From Arthrobacter sp. Leaf137 (lineage in GTDB: Bacteria; Actinomycetota; Actinomycetes; Actinomycetales; Micrococcaceae), in NCBI RefSeq assembly GCF_001423525.1, contig NZ_LMOI01000018.1:232151-296150 (forward strand): DNA of 64,000 nucleotides, read 5' to 3'. Every line of letters starts with the position of its first letter. Position 1 is the stretch's first letter. The notes below the pieces were generated by a model that made no database searches, was not told the DNA's origin, and worked only from the letters and a program-made list of their open reading frames with translations. Positions 1 through 9,183 of the stretch are shown here, one piece after another. The position numbers and the translations under genes are program-made.

Positions 1-579
1 GAGGGCGAACCAGAATTCCATCTCGCCGAAGACCTTCACGGAGACCAGGTTCAGGCTCAGGACCACCACCAGGGCAATCAGGGCCCAGGCCCACTGCGGC
101 ACGTCAGCCATCCAGGGGACGTAGTTGCCGAAGAAGTGCATGTAGAGGGCGGCGGCGGTGATGTCCACGATGGTGGTGGTGGCCCAGTTGATCCAGTAGA
201 ACCAGCCGGAAACGAACGCGGCCTTCTCACCGAAGAACTCACGGGCGTAGGACACGAACGAACCCGACGAGGGCCGGTGGAGCACCAGCTCACCGAGGGC
301 GCGCAGGATCAGGAACGCGAAGAAACCACACACGGCGTACGCGATGACCAGCGACGGGCCGGCTGCGTTGAGGCGCCCGCCGGCACCAAGGAACAAACCG
401 GTACCAATAGCACCGCCAATAGCGATCATCTGGATCTGCCGCGGCTTCAGGCTCTTGTGATAGCCCTTGTCCTCGGCATGCAGCGAGGACTCAGTGGCAT
501 GGGCATGACCACCGTCGATGAGGTGGTCCGGTGCGGCAGTGCGGTCCGCTACAACCTCGTCATTGGGGTTGTTGGGCAT
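1..579 (-). CDS. Amino-acid permease, APC family (C-terminus outside window)
   Basis: This is the N-terminal 193 codons of an inner-membrane amino-acid/proton symporter; the rest lies beyond the window edge. A hydrophilic head of about 45 residues is followed by the family hallmark [16 protein letters not shown] at the start of TM1, then [20 protein letters not shown] and the conserved [16 protein letters not shown] segment, as in AnsP/GabP/LysP-type permeases. It follows the glutaminase gene on the same strand with a 72-base gap, so asparagine or glutamine is a reasonable substrate guess, but the sequence does not settle it. The start chosen is the ATG at 579. Family assignment is firm; specificity is inference. 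Confidence 0.85.
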   Translation of the reverse strand, partial: MPNNPNDEVVADRTAAPDHLIDGGHAHATESSLHAEDKGYHKSLKPRQIQMIAIGGAIGTGLFLGAGGRLNAAGPSLVIAYAVCGFFAFLILRALGELVLHRPSSGSFVSYAREFFGEKAAFVSGWFYWINWATTTIVDITAAALYMHFFGNYVPWMADVPQWAWALIALVVVLSLNLVSVKVFGEMEFWFAL

Positions 580-651
580 GGTTGAGCCTTTCAGTAGGGG
601 AACATCAAGCAGGGTGGGGGAAGAATGTGGCGGGCTGTGCAGCCCGGACAT

Positions 652-1584
652 TTAGAAAACGGACCAGCCGGTGCGGTCCGAAAGGTCGGCCAGGGCGGCG
701 GTGCCCGCCAGGGAATTTCCCTTGGCGTCCAGGCGCGGGCTCCAGACGCAGATGGCACATTCGCCTGGAACGATCACCAGGATCCCGCCGCCCACGCCGC
801 TTTTTCCGGGCAAGCCAACCCGGTAGGCGAACTCGCCGGCGGCGTCATACATGCCGCACGTCAGCATGATGGAGCCGATGCGTTTCGCTTCGCTGCGGGA
901 CACCACAGGTCCGTGGGTCCCCTGGCCGTCCCGGGCCAGGAAAAGTCCCGCTTTGGCTAGTTCCACGCAGGTCATCATGATGGAGCATTGCCGGACATAG
1001 TTTTCCACCACTGACTCCGCCGGCCGCGCCAGGTTGCCGAAATCCTTGAGGAAGTGCGCCAGGGCCAGGTTGCGGCTGCTGCTGGAAAGCTCGCTGGCCG
1101 CGGCGTCCTCATCAATGAACGGCCCTGCGCTGCCTGCCTCTGCGGTGAGGAACCGCAACAGCCGGGTGGCGGCGTCGGGCGTTTCATTCATCAGGTGGTC
1201 GGTAACCACCAGGGCGCCGGCATTGATGAAGGGGTTCCGCGGGATGCCGTGCTCCACTTCCAGCTGGACCAGGGAGTTGAACGAGGTACCGGACGGCTCC
1301 CGCAGCACGCGGGACCACAGTGTTCCGGCGCCGTCCCCCCGGAGCGCCATGGCCAGGGTGAACACCTTGGAAATGCTTTGGATGGAGAACGGAACGCTGG
1401 CATCGCCGGAACTGAACAGTTCACCGGACGTGGTGGCAACAGCGATCCCGAACCTGTTGAACGGCACCGCTGCCAGGTGCGGGATAGTGGCGGATACTGA
1501 GCCGCTTTCCCGCTGGGGTGTGTGGCTGCGGACGATGTCGTCCAGTAACGGGCCCAGCGGAGGTGCCATGAGTGCTGTGGTCAT
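652..1584 (-). CDS. glsA: Glutaminase
   Basis: A serine-dependent beta-lactamase-fold glutaminase, hydrolysing L-glutamine to glutamate and ammonia in the cytoplasm. The 310-residue length is usual for the GlsA/YbaS family. Visible motifs are SIQSISK, with the catalytic Ser70-x-x-Lys73 pair, and NPFINAGALV. The ATG at 1584 overlaps the stop codon of the upstream PucR gene (ATGA), which argues for translational coupling; an in-frame upstream ATG at 1620 would lie wholly inside the regulator gene and is less likely. The downstream neighbour is an amino-acid permease, so the three genes look like a unit for import and deamidation of amides. Confidence 0.93.
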   Translation of the reverse strand: MTTALMAPPLGPLLDDIVRSHTPQRESGSVSATIPHLAAVPFNRFGIAVATTSGELFSSGDASVPFSIQSISKVFTLAMALRGDGAGTLWSRVLREPSGTSFNSLVQLEVEHGIPRNPFINAGALVVTDHLMNETPDAATRLLRFLTAEAGSAGPFIDEDAAASELSSSSRNLALAHFLKDFGNLARPAESVVENYVRQCSIMMTCVELAKAGLFLARDGQGTHGPVVSRSEAKRIGSIMLTCGMYDAAGEFAYRVGLPGKSGVGGGILVIVPGECAICVWSPRLDAKGNSLAGTAALADLSDRTGWSVF

Positions 1585-3179
1585 TTCCTGCCTAAAAGTT
1601 CCTTGTGTGTACCGGCCCATTCCTGGATGTGCAGCAGGGCCACCAACGCATCCCGGGGGTCGCTGAAATCGAGGCCGGTCAGCCTGGATGCCTTACTGAT
1701 CCGGTAGTAGACGGTGTTCTTGTGGAGCTTCATCCTGGCGGCGCACCCGGCCACATCAAGGGAGGCCTCGAAATACGCGTGCAGGGTTTCGGCGAGTTCG
1801 CCGCCCTCCCGCAGCAACGCGGAAAGGCTGCGGTGACGGAACGTTGAGGACGTGAAATTGCGGACTGCTTCGCGGAAGAGGATCTCGGCTTCAAAGTCGT
1901 CCACGGTGGCAACTGACGCGTCCGGAGACGCGCCAACGCAGCCCAGCAGGGCGCCTGTGATGCGGGTGGTTGAATGCAGCGACAGCAGGTCCGGGACCAC
2001 TGGACCCACGGCGGCGAACGGACGGATGCCGAGGTGCTTGCCTGCATCCCGCACGATCGATTCAGCCAGGCTGCGCAGCCCCGGTTCCGCGGCGGTTGAC
2101 TGCAGCCCGGGGACAATCACGGCGGTGTCGCCTTTGAACTGGCCCACGATGGCGGAGGCTTTATACGCGGCCGCATGGATGGATGCCAGGTTGGCCAGCT
2201 CGCCGTGTTTCAGTGCTGCGTCGTCGGCCTGCGCCTCGGCATCCGAGATGCCCAGCAGGATCAGAGCTGCCGGACGGTCAGCGGGGATCTTCTCGCTGTG
2301 GGCGCTGGCCGCGGCTTCCGCCGGGCCCGACAGGATCCGCGCCACACGGTCTTCGCGCATGTGCACGGACTGCTGGTTGCGGTAACGGATCAGCTCGGCT
2401 GAGGCCCTGGCGGCGGATCCGTTGAGCACATAATCAACGTCCGCGCCGAAGCCCGCCCCGGTTTCCTGGAGCCAGATGTACCCCATGATCCGGTCCCCGG
2501 CGAAGAGCGTGATGGCCACGCGTTCCCGCAGCCCGTCCTGTGGCCGGGCCGGCACCCGCACGGGCAGCCTGGTCCGGTGCAGTTCCCGGTAGGCGCCCAG
2601 GTCCTTGAGCAGCAGTTCATATTTCCGCGGACCGCGCCGGGTCAGGATGGAAGCTTTGCGGAGCTCGTCGATGTCATTTGAAACAGTGGAGTAGGCCAGC
2701 ACCTTATTGGCGGCGTCTTCGATGAGCACATGGCTGGAGGTGAGCCTGGCCGTGGTCTGGGCGATCGCAAACAGATCCTCTTCCAGCAGGGTCAGCACTT
2801 CGCTCTGGTAGCTGCGGGGCTGGATCCTGTCCTTGGCGATGGACAGCAGGCGGTCCCAGTCAGCCGCCGGATCCACCAGGAGCAGGCCGGTGCCCGCATC
2901 GCGGAGCAGCTCTTCGGCCTCGATGAGCTCTTCCCGTTTTCCCTTGAGGGCAATCACCGGCGGGGGGTTCTTCACGAGCCGCCGCAACGCGGGCAGTGCC
3001 GAGCGGCCGCGGACGCCGATCAGCAGCACAAAGGCCGCACCGCCGTCGGACGTTTCATCATCGGCGTCCACAATCAGGAACCGTTCGATGGCGGAGCCGG
3101 CCGGAACGGGCCTGAGGACGAGGGTGGCGAAACCCAGGGGGAGATCCGAGAGGATGTCGTCCACCGTCACCGCTGCCAT
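1581..3179 (-). CDS. PucR-family transcriptional regulator
   Basis: A 532-residue regulator of the PucR/CdaR group. The N-terminal half begins VTVDDILSDLPLGFATLV, as in PucR-type sensor domains. A central GGDEF-like region follows, and the C-terminal HTH_30 domain is clear: YFEASLDVAGCAARMKLHKN followed by TVYYRISKASRLTGLDF. The start is the ATG at 3179, preceded by AAGGAAG six bases upstream. It is the first gene of a run with glutaminase (four-base overlap) and an amino-acid permease, so it probably controls that operon in response to a nitrogen-source signal. The ligand cannot be read from the sequence. Confidence 0.9.
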   Translation of the reverse strand: MAAVTVDDILSDLPLGFATLVLRPVPAGSAIERFLIVDADDETSDGGAAFVLLIGVRGRSALPALRRLVKNPPPVIALKGKREELIEAEELLRDAGTGLLLVDPAADWDRLLSIAKDRIQPRSYQSEVLTLLEEDLFAIAQTTARLTSSHVLIEDAANKVLAYSTVSNDIDELRKASILTRRGPRKYELLLKDLGAYRELHRTRLPVRVPARPQDGLRERVAITLFAGDRIMGYIWLQETGAGFGADVDYVLNGSAARASAELIRYRNQQSVHMREDRVARILSGPAEAAASAHSEKIPADRPAALILLGISDAEAQADDAALKHGELANLASIHAAAYKASAIVGQFKGDTAVIVPGLQSTAAEPGLRSLAESIVRDAGKHLGIRPFAAVGPVVPDLLSLHSTTRITGALLGCVGASPDASVATVDDFEAEILFREAVRNFTSSTFRHRSLSALLREGGELAETLHAYFEASLDVAGCAARMKLHKNTVYYRISKASRLTGLDFSDPRDALVALLHIQEWAGTHKELLGRK

Positions 3180-3389
3180 GGGCTTCCTTCTGCGTCGAAC
3201 CGGCCGGACGGCTCTGTCCGGACACCTCATGCTATCGAGGCGGGCACCCGCAAAATATGGGCGCGAGCCTAAAGGCAGTGGCAGCTTTTCGGTCCGCGGA
3301 CCATGCCGGCAGGGTTGCAGGGTCTCCAAGTGCCCTGCCTGGGGCCACAGCCAGCCAGTTTCCGCCGGTGACGGACTAGGGCTGGGGGC
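3180..3389. promoter_or_regulatory. Gap between ABC exporter and pucR; palindrome GGTCCGCGGACC
   Basis: This 210-base gap lies after the exporter stop codon and upstream of the PucR gene on the minus strand. The only structure I see is a perfect 12-base palindrome, GGTCCGCGGACC, at 3291-3302, about 110 bases upstream of the pucR start. It could be an operator, but a GC-rich 12-mer can arise by chance in this background. No clear terminator was found for the exporter. Confidence 0.3.
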
Positions 3390-5135
3390 TCAGACCGTCT
3401 CCTCCGCAGCGAGCTGGGACGAGACAATCTCGCGGTACGTCTCGGAAGTCTCCAGCAGCTCGTGGTGCGTTCCGCGCGCCACGATCCTGCCGTCGTCGAG
3501 CACCAGGATCTGGTCCGCCTCCACGATGCTGGACACCCGCTGCGCGATCACCACCATGGTGGCCCCGGCCGTGCTCCGCTTCAGTGCCCGCCGCAGCCGC
3601 GCGTCCGTGCCGGTGTCCAGGGAGGAGAAGGAGTCATCGAAAATGTAGAGCTCGGGCCGTTTCACCAGGGCCCGGGCGATGGCCAGCCGCTGCCGCTGCC
3701 CGCCGGAAACGTTGGTGCCGCCCTGGCTGATGGGCGCGTCCAGCCCATCCTCCATCTCTTCCACGAAATCGCGGGCCTGCGCGATCTCGAGCGCCTCCCA
3801 CAGCCCTTCCTCGGTGGCCGCGGGGTTGCCGTAGAGCAGGTTGCTGCGGACCGTGCCGGTGAACAGGTAGGGCCGCTGCGGCACCAGGCCGATGTGTCCC
3901 CAGAGAAGGTCCGGGTGCAGGTCGCGGACGTCCACCCCGTCAATCAGCACGGCCCCGGTAGTGATGTCGAACAGGCGCGGCATCAGGTTCACCAGGGTGG
4001 TCTTGCCCGCGCCGGTGCTGCCGATGATCGCCGTCGTCTGCCCTGCCCGCGCGGTGAAGCTGATGCCGGAGAGGACGGGTTGATCGGCACCGGGGTAGGC
4101 GAATCCGACGTCGCGCATCTCCAACTCGCCCCGCCGCTGCCTGCCCCCGGCCGCGGCGGTGACCGGGTCCAGTGGCGGCAGCACGCTGGACCTGGTGCCC
4201 AGCACCTCGCCGATGCGGTCCGCGGACACCGAGGCGCGCGGGATCATCACCGCCATGAACGTGGCCATCATGACGGACATCAGGATCTGCATCAGGTAGC
4301 TCAGGAACGCGATCAGGGTGCCCACCTGCATGGACCCGTCCCCGATCCGGAACGAGCCAAACCAGATCACCGCCACTGACGAAACGTTCAGCACCAGCAT
4401 CACCACCGGGAACATCAGCGCCATCAGCCGGCCGGCGTGCAGGGCCACGTCCGTGACGTCCGCGTTGGCCTTAGTGAACCGGGCCGTTTCCACGTCCTCC
4501 CGCACGAAGGCCCGCACCACCCGGATGCCGGTGAGCTGCTCGCGGAGCACCCGGTTCACGGTGTCGATCCGCTTCTGCATCTTCCGGAACAGCGGCACCA
4601 TCCGGGTGACGATCAGGCCCACGGCGATCAGCAGCACCGGCACGCACACCGCGATCAGCCAGGACAACTGGACATCCTGCTGGATGGCCATGATCACGCC
4701 GCCGATGCTGAGCATGGGCGCCGCCACCATCAGCGTGGCGCTCATCAGCACCAGCTGCTGGACCTGCTGGACATCGTTGGTGGACCTGGTGATCAGGCTG
4801 GGGGCGCCGAACCGGGTGACCTCCTGCTCGGAGAACTCGCCCACCCGCTCGAAGATCGCCCCGCGCAGGTCCCGGCCCAAACCCATCGCCGCCTTGGCAC
4901 CGAAGTAGACGGCCACCACCGCGCACGCGATCTGCGCCAGGGTGATGACCAGCATGATGGTGCCGGTGGACAGGATGTACCCGGTATCCCCCTTGGCCAC
5001 GCCCTCATCGATGATGTCCGCATTCAGCGTGGGCAGGTACAGCGACGCGATGGACTGCGCCAGCTGGAAGATTACGACGGCGGCCAGCAGCGCGCGGTGC
5101 GGCCGCAGGTATTCAACAAGCAGTTTCCAGAGCAT
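3390..5135 (-). CDS. Half ABC exporter with degenerate nucleotide-binding site (MdlA/BmrC-like)
   Basis: A 581-residue type I ABC exporter subunit: six transmembrane helices in about residues 1-310, then an ATPase domain. Walker A is GSTGAGKTTL and the signature is VSGGQRQR, both intact. The Walker B end reads YIFDDSFSSLD, with Asp in place of the catalytic Glu, and the switch His is Gln (VVIAQRVSSI). These two changes mark the degenerate-site subunit of heterodimeric exporters such as TM287/288 and BmrC/BmrD, which need a partner with a full catalytic site. No partner gene is adjacent on either side. The start is taken at ATG 5135; an ATG at 5165 is an alternative. Substrate unknown; multidrug-type exporters are the nearest known relatives. 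Confidence 0.9.
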   Translation of the reverse strand: MLWKLLVEYLRPHRALLAAVVIFQLAQSIASLYLPTLNADIIDEGVAKGDTGYILSTGTIMLVITLAQIACAVVAVYFGAKAAMGLGRDLRGAIFERVGEFSEQEVTRFGAPSLITRSTNDVQQVQQLVLMSATLMVAAPMLSIGGVIMAIQQDVQLSWLIAVCVPVLLIAVGLIVTRMVPLFRKMQKRIDTVNRVLREQLTGIRVVRAFVREDVETARFTKANADVTDVALHAGRLMALMFPVVMLVLNVSSVAVIWFGSFRIGDGSMQVGTLIAFLSYLMQILMSVMMATFMAVMIPRASVSADRIGEVLGTRSSVLPPLDPVTAAAGGRQRRGELEMRDVGFAYPGADQPVLSGISFTARAGQTTAIIGSTGAGKTTLVNLMPRLFDITTGAVLIDGVDVRDLHPDLLWGHIGLVPQRPYLFTGTVRSNLLYGNPAATEEGLWEALEIAQARDFVEEMEDGLDAPISQGGTNVSGGQRQRLAIARALVKRPELYIFDDSFSSLDTGTDARLRRALKRSTAGATMVVIAQRVSSIVEADQILVLDDGRIVARGTHHELLETSETYREIVSSQLAAEETV

Positions 5136-5228
5136 TCCGGTTCCAACCTGACGGAGTGTCCACAAAACGTGGTGCGAGCGTCAGTTTACGTCCGGAGGCT
5201 GGGAGTTGGGCGGCTAAAGAGACGGTGT

Positions 5229-6167
5229 TTAAGTCACCGCGGCTACCAGCGGCGCAAGCTCGGCGATATGCGGCGGGTCCGCTCCCGGCCGGGAGCAGGT
5301 GACCGCGGCGGCGCGGTTGGCATAGGCAGCCAGGGCAGAAAGCTGTTCCGGCCCCAGTGCCCGCAAACGCTGCCTTCCCGCTGCCCCGAGCGCTTCCAGC
5401 TGCCCAAGGCCGGCGATGAGGGCGGCCATGAAAGAGTCGCCGGCGCCCACGGTGTCAGCCACCGTCACTGGCTCCGCCGGCAGCTCCACCCGTCCCTGCC
5501 GGCTGAGGAGAACGGGACCCGCAGCTCCTCGGGTCAGGGCTGCCAGGGACGGCCCGAGGTCCAGCCAGGCTTCGAGGGTTTCCTCAGGGGTGCGGTGCGG
5601 GTAGAGCCAGGCCAGGTCCTCATCGCTGGCCTTCACAATGTCGCTGGCCGCCACGAAACGCTCCGCCTGTTCGCGGACGGCATTGACCTCAGGGCTGATG
5701 GCGGGCCGGAAGTTGGGGTCGTAGCTGACGGTTGCCCGCTCCCCCGCCGCCGCAAGGAGACCAAGGACGGACTGGTCCCCCGGTCCCAGCACAGCAGCAA
5801 TTGACCCTGTATGCACGTGGGAGGACGCCTCGACGGCGGCCAGTGCCGGCAGGGTTGCCCCAGTGAGGTCCCAGCCGATGTCGAAAACATAGGTGGCGGC
5901 GCCGTCGGTCCCCAGCGTTGCCGTGGCCGTCGATGTGGGCGCGTTGCCGCCCCTGATCACCGTGACGCCGTTGGCCAGCAGATGCTCTTCGATCATGAGC
6001 CCGTACCGGTCCTCTGCGAAGTGCGTCACGAGGTTCGCCGCGAGGCCCAGCCGCGCAACCCCCACCGCCACGTTGAGGGGGCTGCCGCCGGGGTGTGCCT
6101 GGACTTCGCGCGGCCGCCGCGGATCGCTGATGATGTCCACAAGGGATTCGCCGATGACGGTGATCAT
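5229..6167 (-). CDS. PfkB-family carbohydrate kinase, probable fructokinase
   Basis: A 312-residue ribokinase-fold sugar kinase. It opens with MITVIGESLVDII and has the N-terminal GGSPLNVAVGVARLG substrate-binding stretch and the C-terminal PfkB signature VADTVGAGDSFMAALI, with the catalytic base near Asp244. It begins two bases after the stop codon of the sorbitol-type dehydrogenase, so it is the last gene of the sugar-alcohol operon. The expected role is phosphorylation of the ketose made by that dehydrogenase (fructose from sorbitol or mannitol) to enter glycolysis. The PfkB family is certain; the fructose assignment rests on context. Confidence 0.88.
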   Translation of the reverse strand: MITVIGESLVDIISDPRRPREVQAHPGGSPLNVAVGVARLGLAANLVTHFAEDRYGLMIEEHLLANGVTVIRGGNAPTSTATATLGTDGAATYVFDIGWDLTGATLPALAAVEASSHVHTGSIAAVLGPGDQSVLGLLAAAGERATVSYDPNFRPAISPEVNAVREQAERFVAASDIVKASDEDLAWLYPHRTPEETLEAWLDLGPSLAALTRGAAGPVLLSRQGRVELPAEPVTVADTVGAGDSFMAALIAGLGQLEALGAAGRQRLRALGPEQLSALAAYANRAAAVTCSRPGADPPHIAELAPLVAAVT

Positions 6168-6169
6168 AA

Positions 6170-7231
6170 TCAGCGGCCCGGGTAGACCACGGCTTTGAGC
6201 TGTCCGGGCTGCTTTCCCGCTTTGAGCGCCTCTTCCGAGTCCGCGAGGGCGAACTTTCCGGTGACCAGGATGTCCAGGTCCACTTTTCCGTCCGCGATCA
6301 GCTGGATGGCCAGCGGCCACGTGTTGGTGTAGCGGAACACGCCGGAGAGCCAGATCTCCCGGTTCTGGATGTAGGAGACGGGCAGTTCGACGTCGTCGGC
6401 GCCGAGTCCCACGAGGATCACGCGCCCGGCCGGGGCCACGGCCTTGATGCCCGCGCGGACGGCCTGGGGTGCGCCGGAAGCGTCGATGAACGCATCGACG
6501 TCGAGCCCTTCCACGCTGTCTGTCTTCGCGTTGAGCGCGTGCGTGGCGCCGTGTTTGAGGGCGAACGCGAGCCGGTCTTCGGCGATGTCCGAAATGTAGA
6601 TTTCAGTGGCACCGAAGGCGCGCGCGGCTTGGGTGGCGATGATGCCAATGGGGCCGGCGCCGGCGATGAGGACCCGGCTGCCGGGCTTGATCTCCGCGCG
6701 TTCGCAGGCCCAGAGGCCCACGGAGAGCGGTTCGATCAGGGCGGCGGCTTCGTCGCTGACGCTGTCCGGAATGTCGTACGCGAAATCGGACTGGATGGTC
6801 ACGTATTCGGCGAACGCACCGTCGATCGGCGGGGTGGCGTAGAACTCGATGTCCGGGCACAGGTTGTAGCGGCCGGCTTTGCACTGCTTGCAGGTGCGGC
6901 AGGGGCGCTGGGGTTCGACGGCGACGCGCTGGCCGACCCGCGAGGGATCGACGGCGCTTCCGACGGCGGCGATGCGGCCGGAGAGTTCGTGGCCGAGGAT
7001 GAGCGGGTGGTCCACCACGTAGGGGCCGATCCGGCCGTGTTCGTAGTAGTGGACGTCGCTGCCGCAGACGCCGACCGCGGCCACCTGCACCAGGACCTGG
7101 TCGGCGTCGAGCTGCGGGAGGGGCAGGGTTTCCATTGCCATGTCACCCTCGCGCTTCAGGATGTTGGCGCGCATCGTGGCCGGCAAGCCGGGCTGCGCGA
7201 AGGGGCGGGACTGCGTGGTGGGGATTGTCAT
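6170..7231 (-). CDS. Zinc-dependent sugar-alcohol dehydrogenase (sorbitol/xylitol type)
   Basis: A 353-residue medium-chain dehydrogenase. The catalytic zinc ligands lie in GVCGSDVHYYEHG and the GHELSG motif. The structural zinc site has four cysteines in PCRTCKQCKAGRYNLC, and the Rossmann motif is GAGPIGIIATQAA. The extended HYYEHGRIG element is characteristic of sorbitol and xylitol dehydrogenases, which oxidise polyols to ketoses with NAD. An N-terminal extension of about 20 residues precedes the conserved core; the ATG at 7231 has AGGA nine bases upstream. It sits between an ABC permease and a PfkB kinase in one operon, giving the chain polyol import, oxidation, phosphorylation. The exact polyol is not determined. 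Confidence 0.88.
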   Translation of the reverse strand: MTIPTTQSRPFAQPGLPATMRANILKREGDMAMETLPLPQLDADQVLVQVAAVGVCGSDVHYYEHGRIGPYVVDHPLILGHELSGRIAAVGSAVDPSRVGQRVAVEPQRPCRTCKQCKAGRYNLCPDIEFYATPPIDGAFAEYVTIQSDFAYDIPDSVSDEAAALIEPLSVGLWACERAEIKPGSRVLIAGAGPIGIIATQAARAFGATEIYISDIAEDRLAFALKHGATHALNAKTDSVEGLDVDAFIDASGAPQAVRAGIKAVAPAGRVILVGLGADDVELPVSYIQNREIWLSGVFRYTNTWPLAIQLIADGKVDLDILVTGKFALADSEEALKAGKQPGQLKAVVYPGR

Positions 7232-7259
7232 CGGAGCGATCCTTTCGAATGCGGGAGGG

Positions 7260-8198
7260 TTACTTGACGGCGCCGAGGGAAAGGCCCTGGACGAGTTTGT
7301 CCTGGGCCGCGAAGCCTGCGAACAGCACCGGGAGGGAAATCACGACGGCTGCCGCGCAGACTTTGGCGAGGAAGAGGCCCTGGCCGGAGACGAAGCCAGT
7401 CAGGAAGACCGGGGCGGTGCCTGCCACCACGCCGGTGAGGACCCGGGCCAGGAGCAGTTCGTTCCAGCTGAAGATGAAGCAGATCAGGGCGGTGGCGGCG
7501 ATGCCGGGCATGGCCACGGGGGCGATGATTTTGCGGAGGATGAGCAGCAGGTTGGCGCCGTCGATCTGGGCTGCCTCCAGCATTTCCTCAGGCACTTCAG
7601 CGAGGAAGGAGCGCATCATCCAGACGGCGATGGGCAGGTTCATGGACGTGTACATCAGGATGAGGAACCAGATGTTGTCCAAAGCCCCGACGGTCCTGGC
7701 GAAGAGGTAGAGCGGCAGGATCGCGGCCACGACGGGCATCATTTTGGTGGAGAGGAAGAAGAACATCACGTCGGTCCACTTCTTCACCGGCCTGATGGAC
7801 AGGGCGTAGGCGGCCGGGAAGGCCAGGAGCAGCACGAGGACCGTGGACAGGATCGAGGCGGTGGCGGAGTTGATCAGTGACGGCCAGGGGCTGACGCCGG
7901 AGGTTTCGCCGAAGAACTCCCGGTAGGCGTCCAGGGTGAGGTTCGCGGCGACCGACGGCGGGTTGGTGGCGGCGTCGGTTTCGGAGTGGAACGAGGTGAG
8001 GACCATCCACAGGACGGGGACTGCGAAGAGCAGGGCGAGCAGCCAGGCCGCGATGCCGGCGGCGGTGTTGTTGCGGGTGGGGTCCATGCGCGCCTTGCCG
8101 CGGCGGCGCGCCGCCCGGCTGCCGGTGTTCAGTGCGGTGGGCGATGTGGGACGGGCAGGACCCGAATTCTGCGGTGCAGCGGGGGTGAGGGTGCTCAT
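7260..8198 (-). CDS. Sugar ABC transporter permease, MalG type
   Basis: A 312-residue inner-membrane permease of the carbohydrate uptake family 1. After a charged N-terminus of about 45 residues come six predicted helices. The EAA loop is EEMLEAAQIDGANLLLILRK, which contacts the ATPase. The start is ATG 8198, with AAGGAGG seven bases upstream, and it overlaps the stop of the partner permease (ATGA). No ATPase gene is present in the operon; actinobacteria commonly share one MsiK-type ATPase among such importers. Confidence 0.9.
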   Translation of the reverse strand: MSTLTPAAPQNSGPARPTSPTALNTGSRAARRRGKARMDPTRNNTAAGIAAWLLALLFAVPVLWMVLTSFHSETDAATNPPSVAANLTLDAYREFFGETSGVSPWPSLINSATASILSTVLVLLLAFPAAYALSIRPVKKWTDVMFFFLSTKMMPVVAAILPLYLFARTVGALDNIWFLILMYTSMNLPIAVWMMRSFLAEVPEEMLEAAQIDGANLLLILRKIIAPVAMPGIAATALICFIFSWNELLLARVLTGVVAGTAPVFLTGFVSGQGLFLAKVCAAAVVISLPVLFAGFAAQDKLVQGLSLGAVK

Positions 8199-9163
8199 CG
8201 TGCTGCCTCCTTCTTGAAGAGTGAAAAGACGGTGCGGAGCGCGAAGGTAGCCACGATGATGGTGCCGATGACCACCACGACGCCGGCGGCGGAGGCCAGG
8301 CCGTATTCGTTGGCGAAGTAGAACGTCTGGTAGATCGCGTAGGGCAGGTTGGCGGTGCCGAGGCCGCCTGCGGTGAGGGTGAAGACGGCATCGAAGTTCT
8401 GCACGATGTAAATGGCACCCAGCAGCCCTCCGAGCTCCAGGTACTGGCGCAGGTGCGGCAGCGTCAGGTGGCGGAAGATCCCCCACGGTGTGGCGCCGTC
8501 CATCTGGGCAGCTTCCACGGTGTCCATGGGGCGTGACTGCAGGCCGGCCAGCAGAATGAGCATCATGAACGGGGTCCACTGCCACACCAGGGAGAGGATC
8601 ACGGCCATCATCGGTGCCTGTGAGAGCAGGTCCAGCTGGGGCGCCTCAGCACTGCCGAAAAGCGACCACACCCAAGTGAGGACACCGTTGATCAGCCCGA
8701 ACGTCGGGTTGAGCAGGGCATGCTTCCAGATCAGGGCCGCTGCCACCGGCACCACCAGGAACGGGGCGATCAGAAGGGTGCGTGCCAGTCCCCGGCCGAG
8801 GAACTTCTTGTCCAGCAGCAGGGCCAGCCCCAGGCCGATGAGCAGGCTGATCAGCACCACGGAGACGGTGAGGAGGATGGTGGTGAAGATGGCCTGGCGG
8901 AGGTCAGGGTCGGTGAGGACGGTGGCGTAGTTCTCCAGGCCTGCGAAGGCGGTCTTGTCCGGGCTGAGGCTGTTCCAGTTCATGAACGAGATGACCAGTG
9001 TTGCCACGAATGGGAGCTGCGTGACCAGGATGAGGAAGACGAGGGCCGGGAGCAGTGGTGCCCGCCGCGCCCATGCGAGGGCCCGTTCGCGCGACTTTGC
9101 TTCTCGTGCGGGGTTGGCTGCATTGTGTCCCGGGCGGGAGATGCGCGCCGTTGCGGTAGTCAT
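8195..9163 (-). CDS. Sugar ABC transporter permease, MalF type
   Basis: A 322-residue partner permease of the polyol importer with about six transmembrane helices, beginning at the hydrophobic stretch APLLPALVFLILVTQLPFVA. The EAA loop appears as DTVEAAQMDGATPWGIFRHL. It lies 20 bases after the binding-protein gene and overlaps the second permease by four bases, so the two are probably translated together. Its length and gene order (binding protein, F-type, G-type permease, dehydrogenase) match sorbitol/mannitol Smo-type operons. Confidence 0.9.
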   Translation of the reverse strand: MTTATARISRPGHNAANPAREAKSRERALAWARRAPLLPALVFLILVTQLPFVATLVISFMNWNSLSPDKTAFAGLENYATVLTDPDLRQAIFTTILLTVSVVLISLLIGLGLALLLDKKFLGRGLARTLLIAPFLVVPVAAALIWKHALLNPTFGLINGVLTWVWSLFGSAEAPQLDLLSQAPMMAVILSLVWQWTPFMMLILLAGLQSRPMDTVEAAQMDGATPWGIFRHLTLPHLRQYLELGGLLGAIYIVQNFDAVFTLTAGGLGTANLPYAIYQTFYFANEYGLASAAGVVVVIGTIIVATFALRTVFSLFKKEAAR

Positions 9164-9183
9164 GATGTTCTCCTGCGGTTCGG

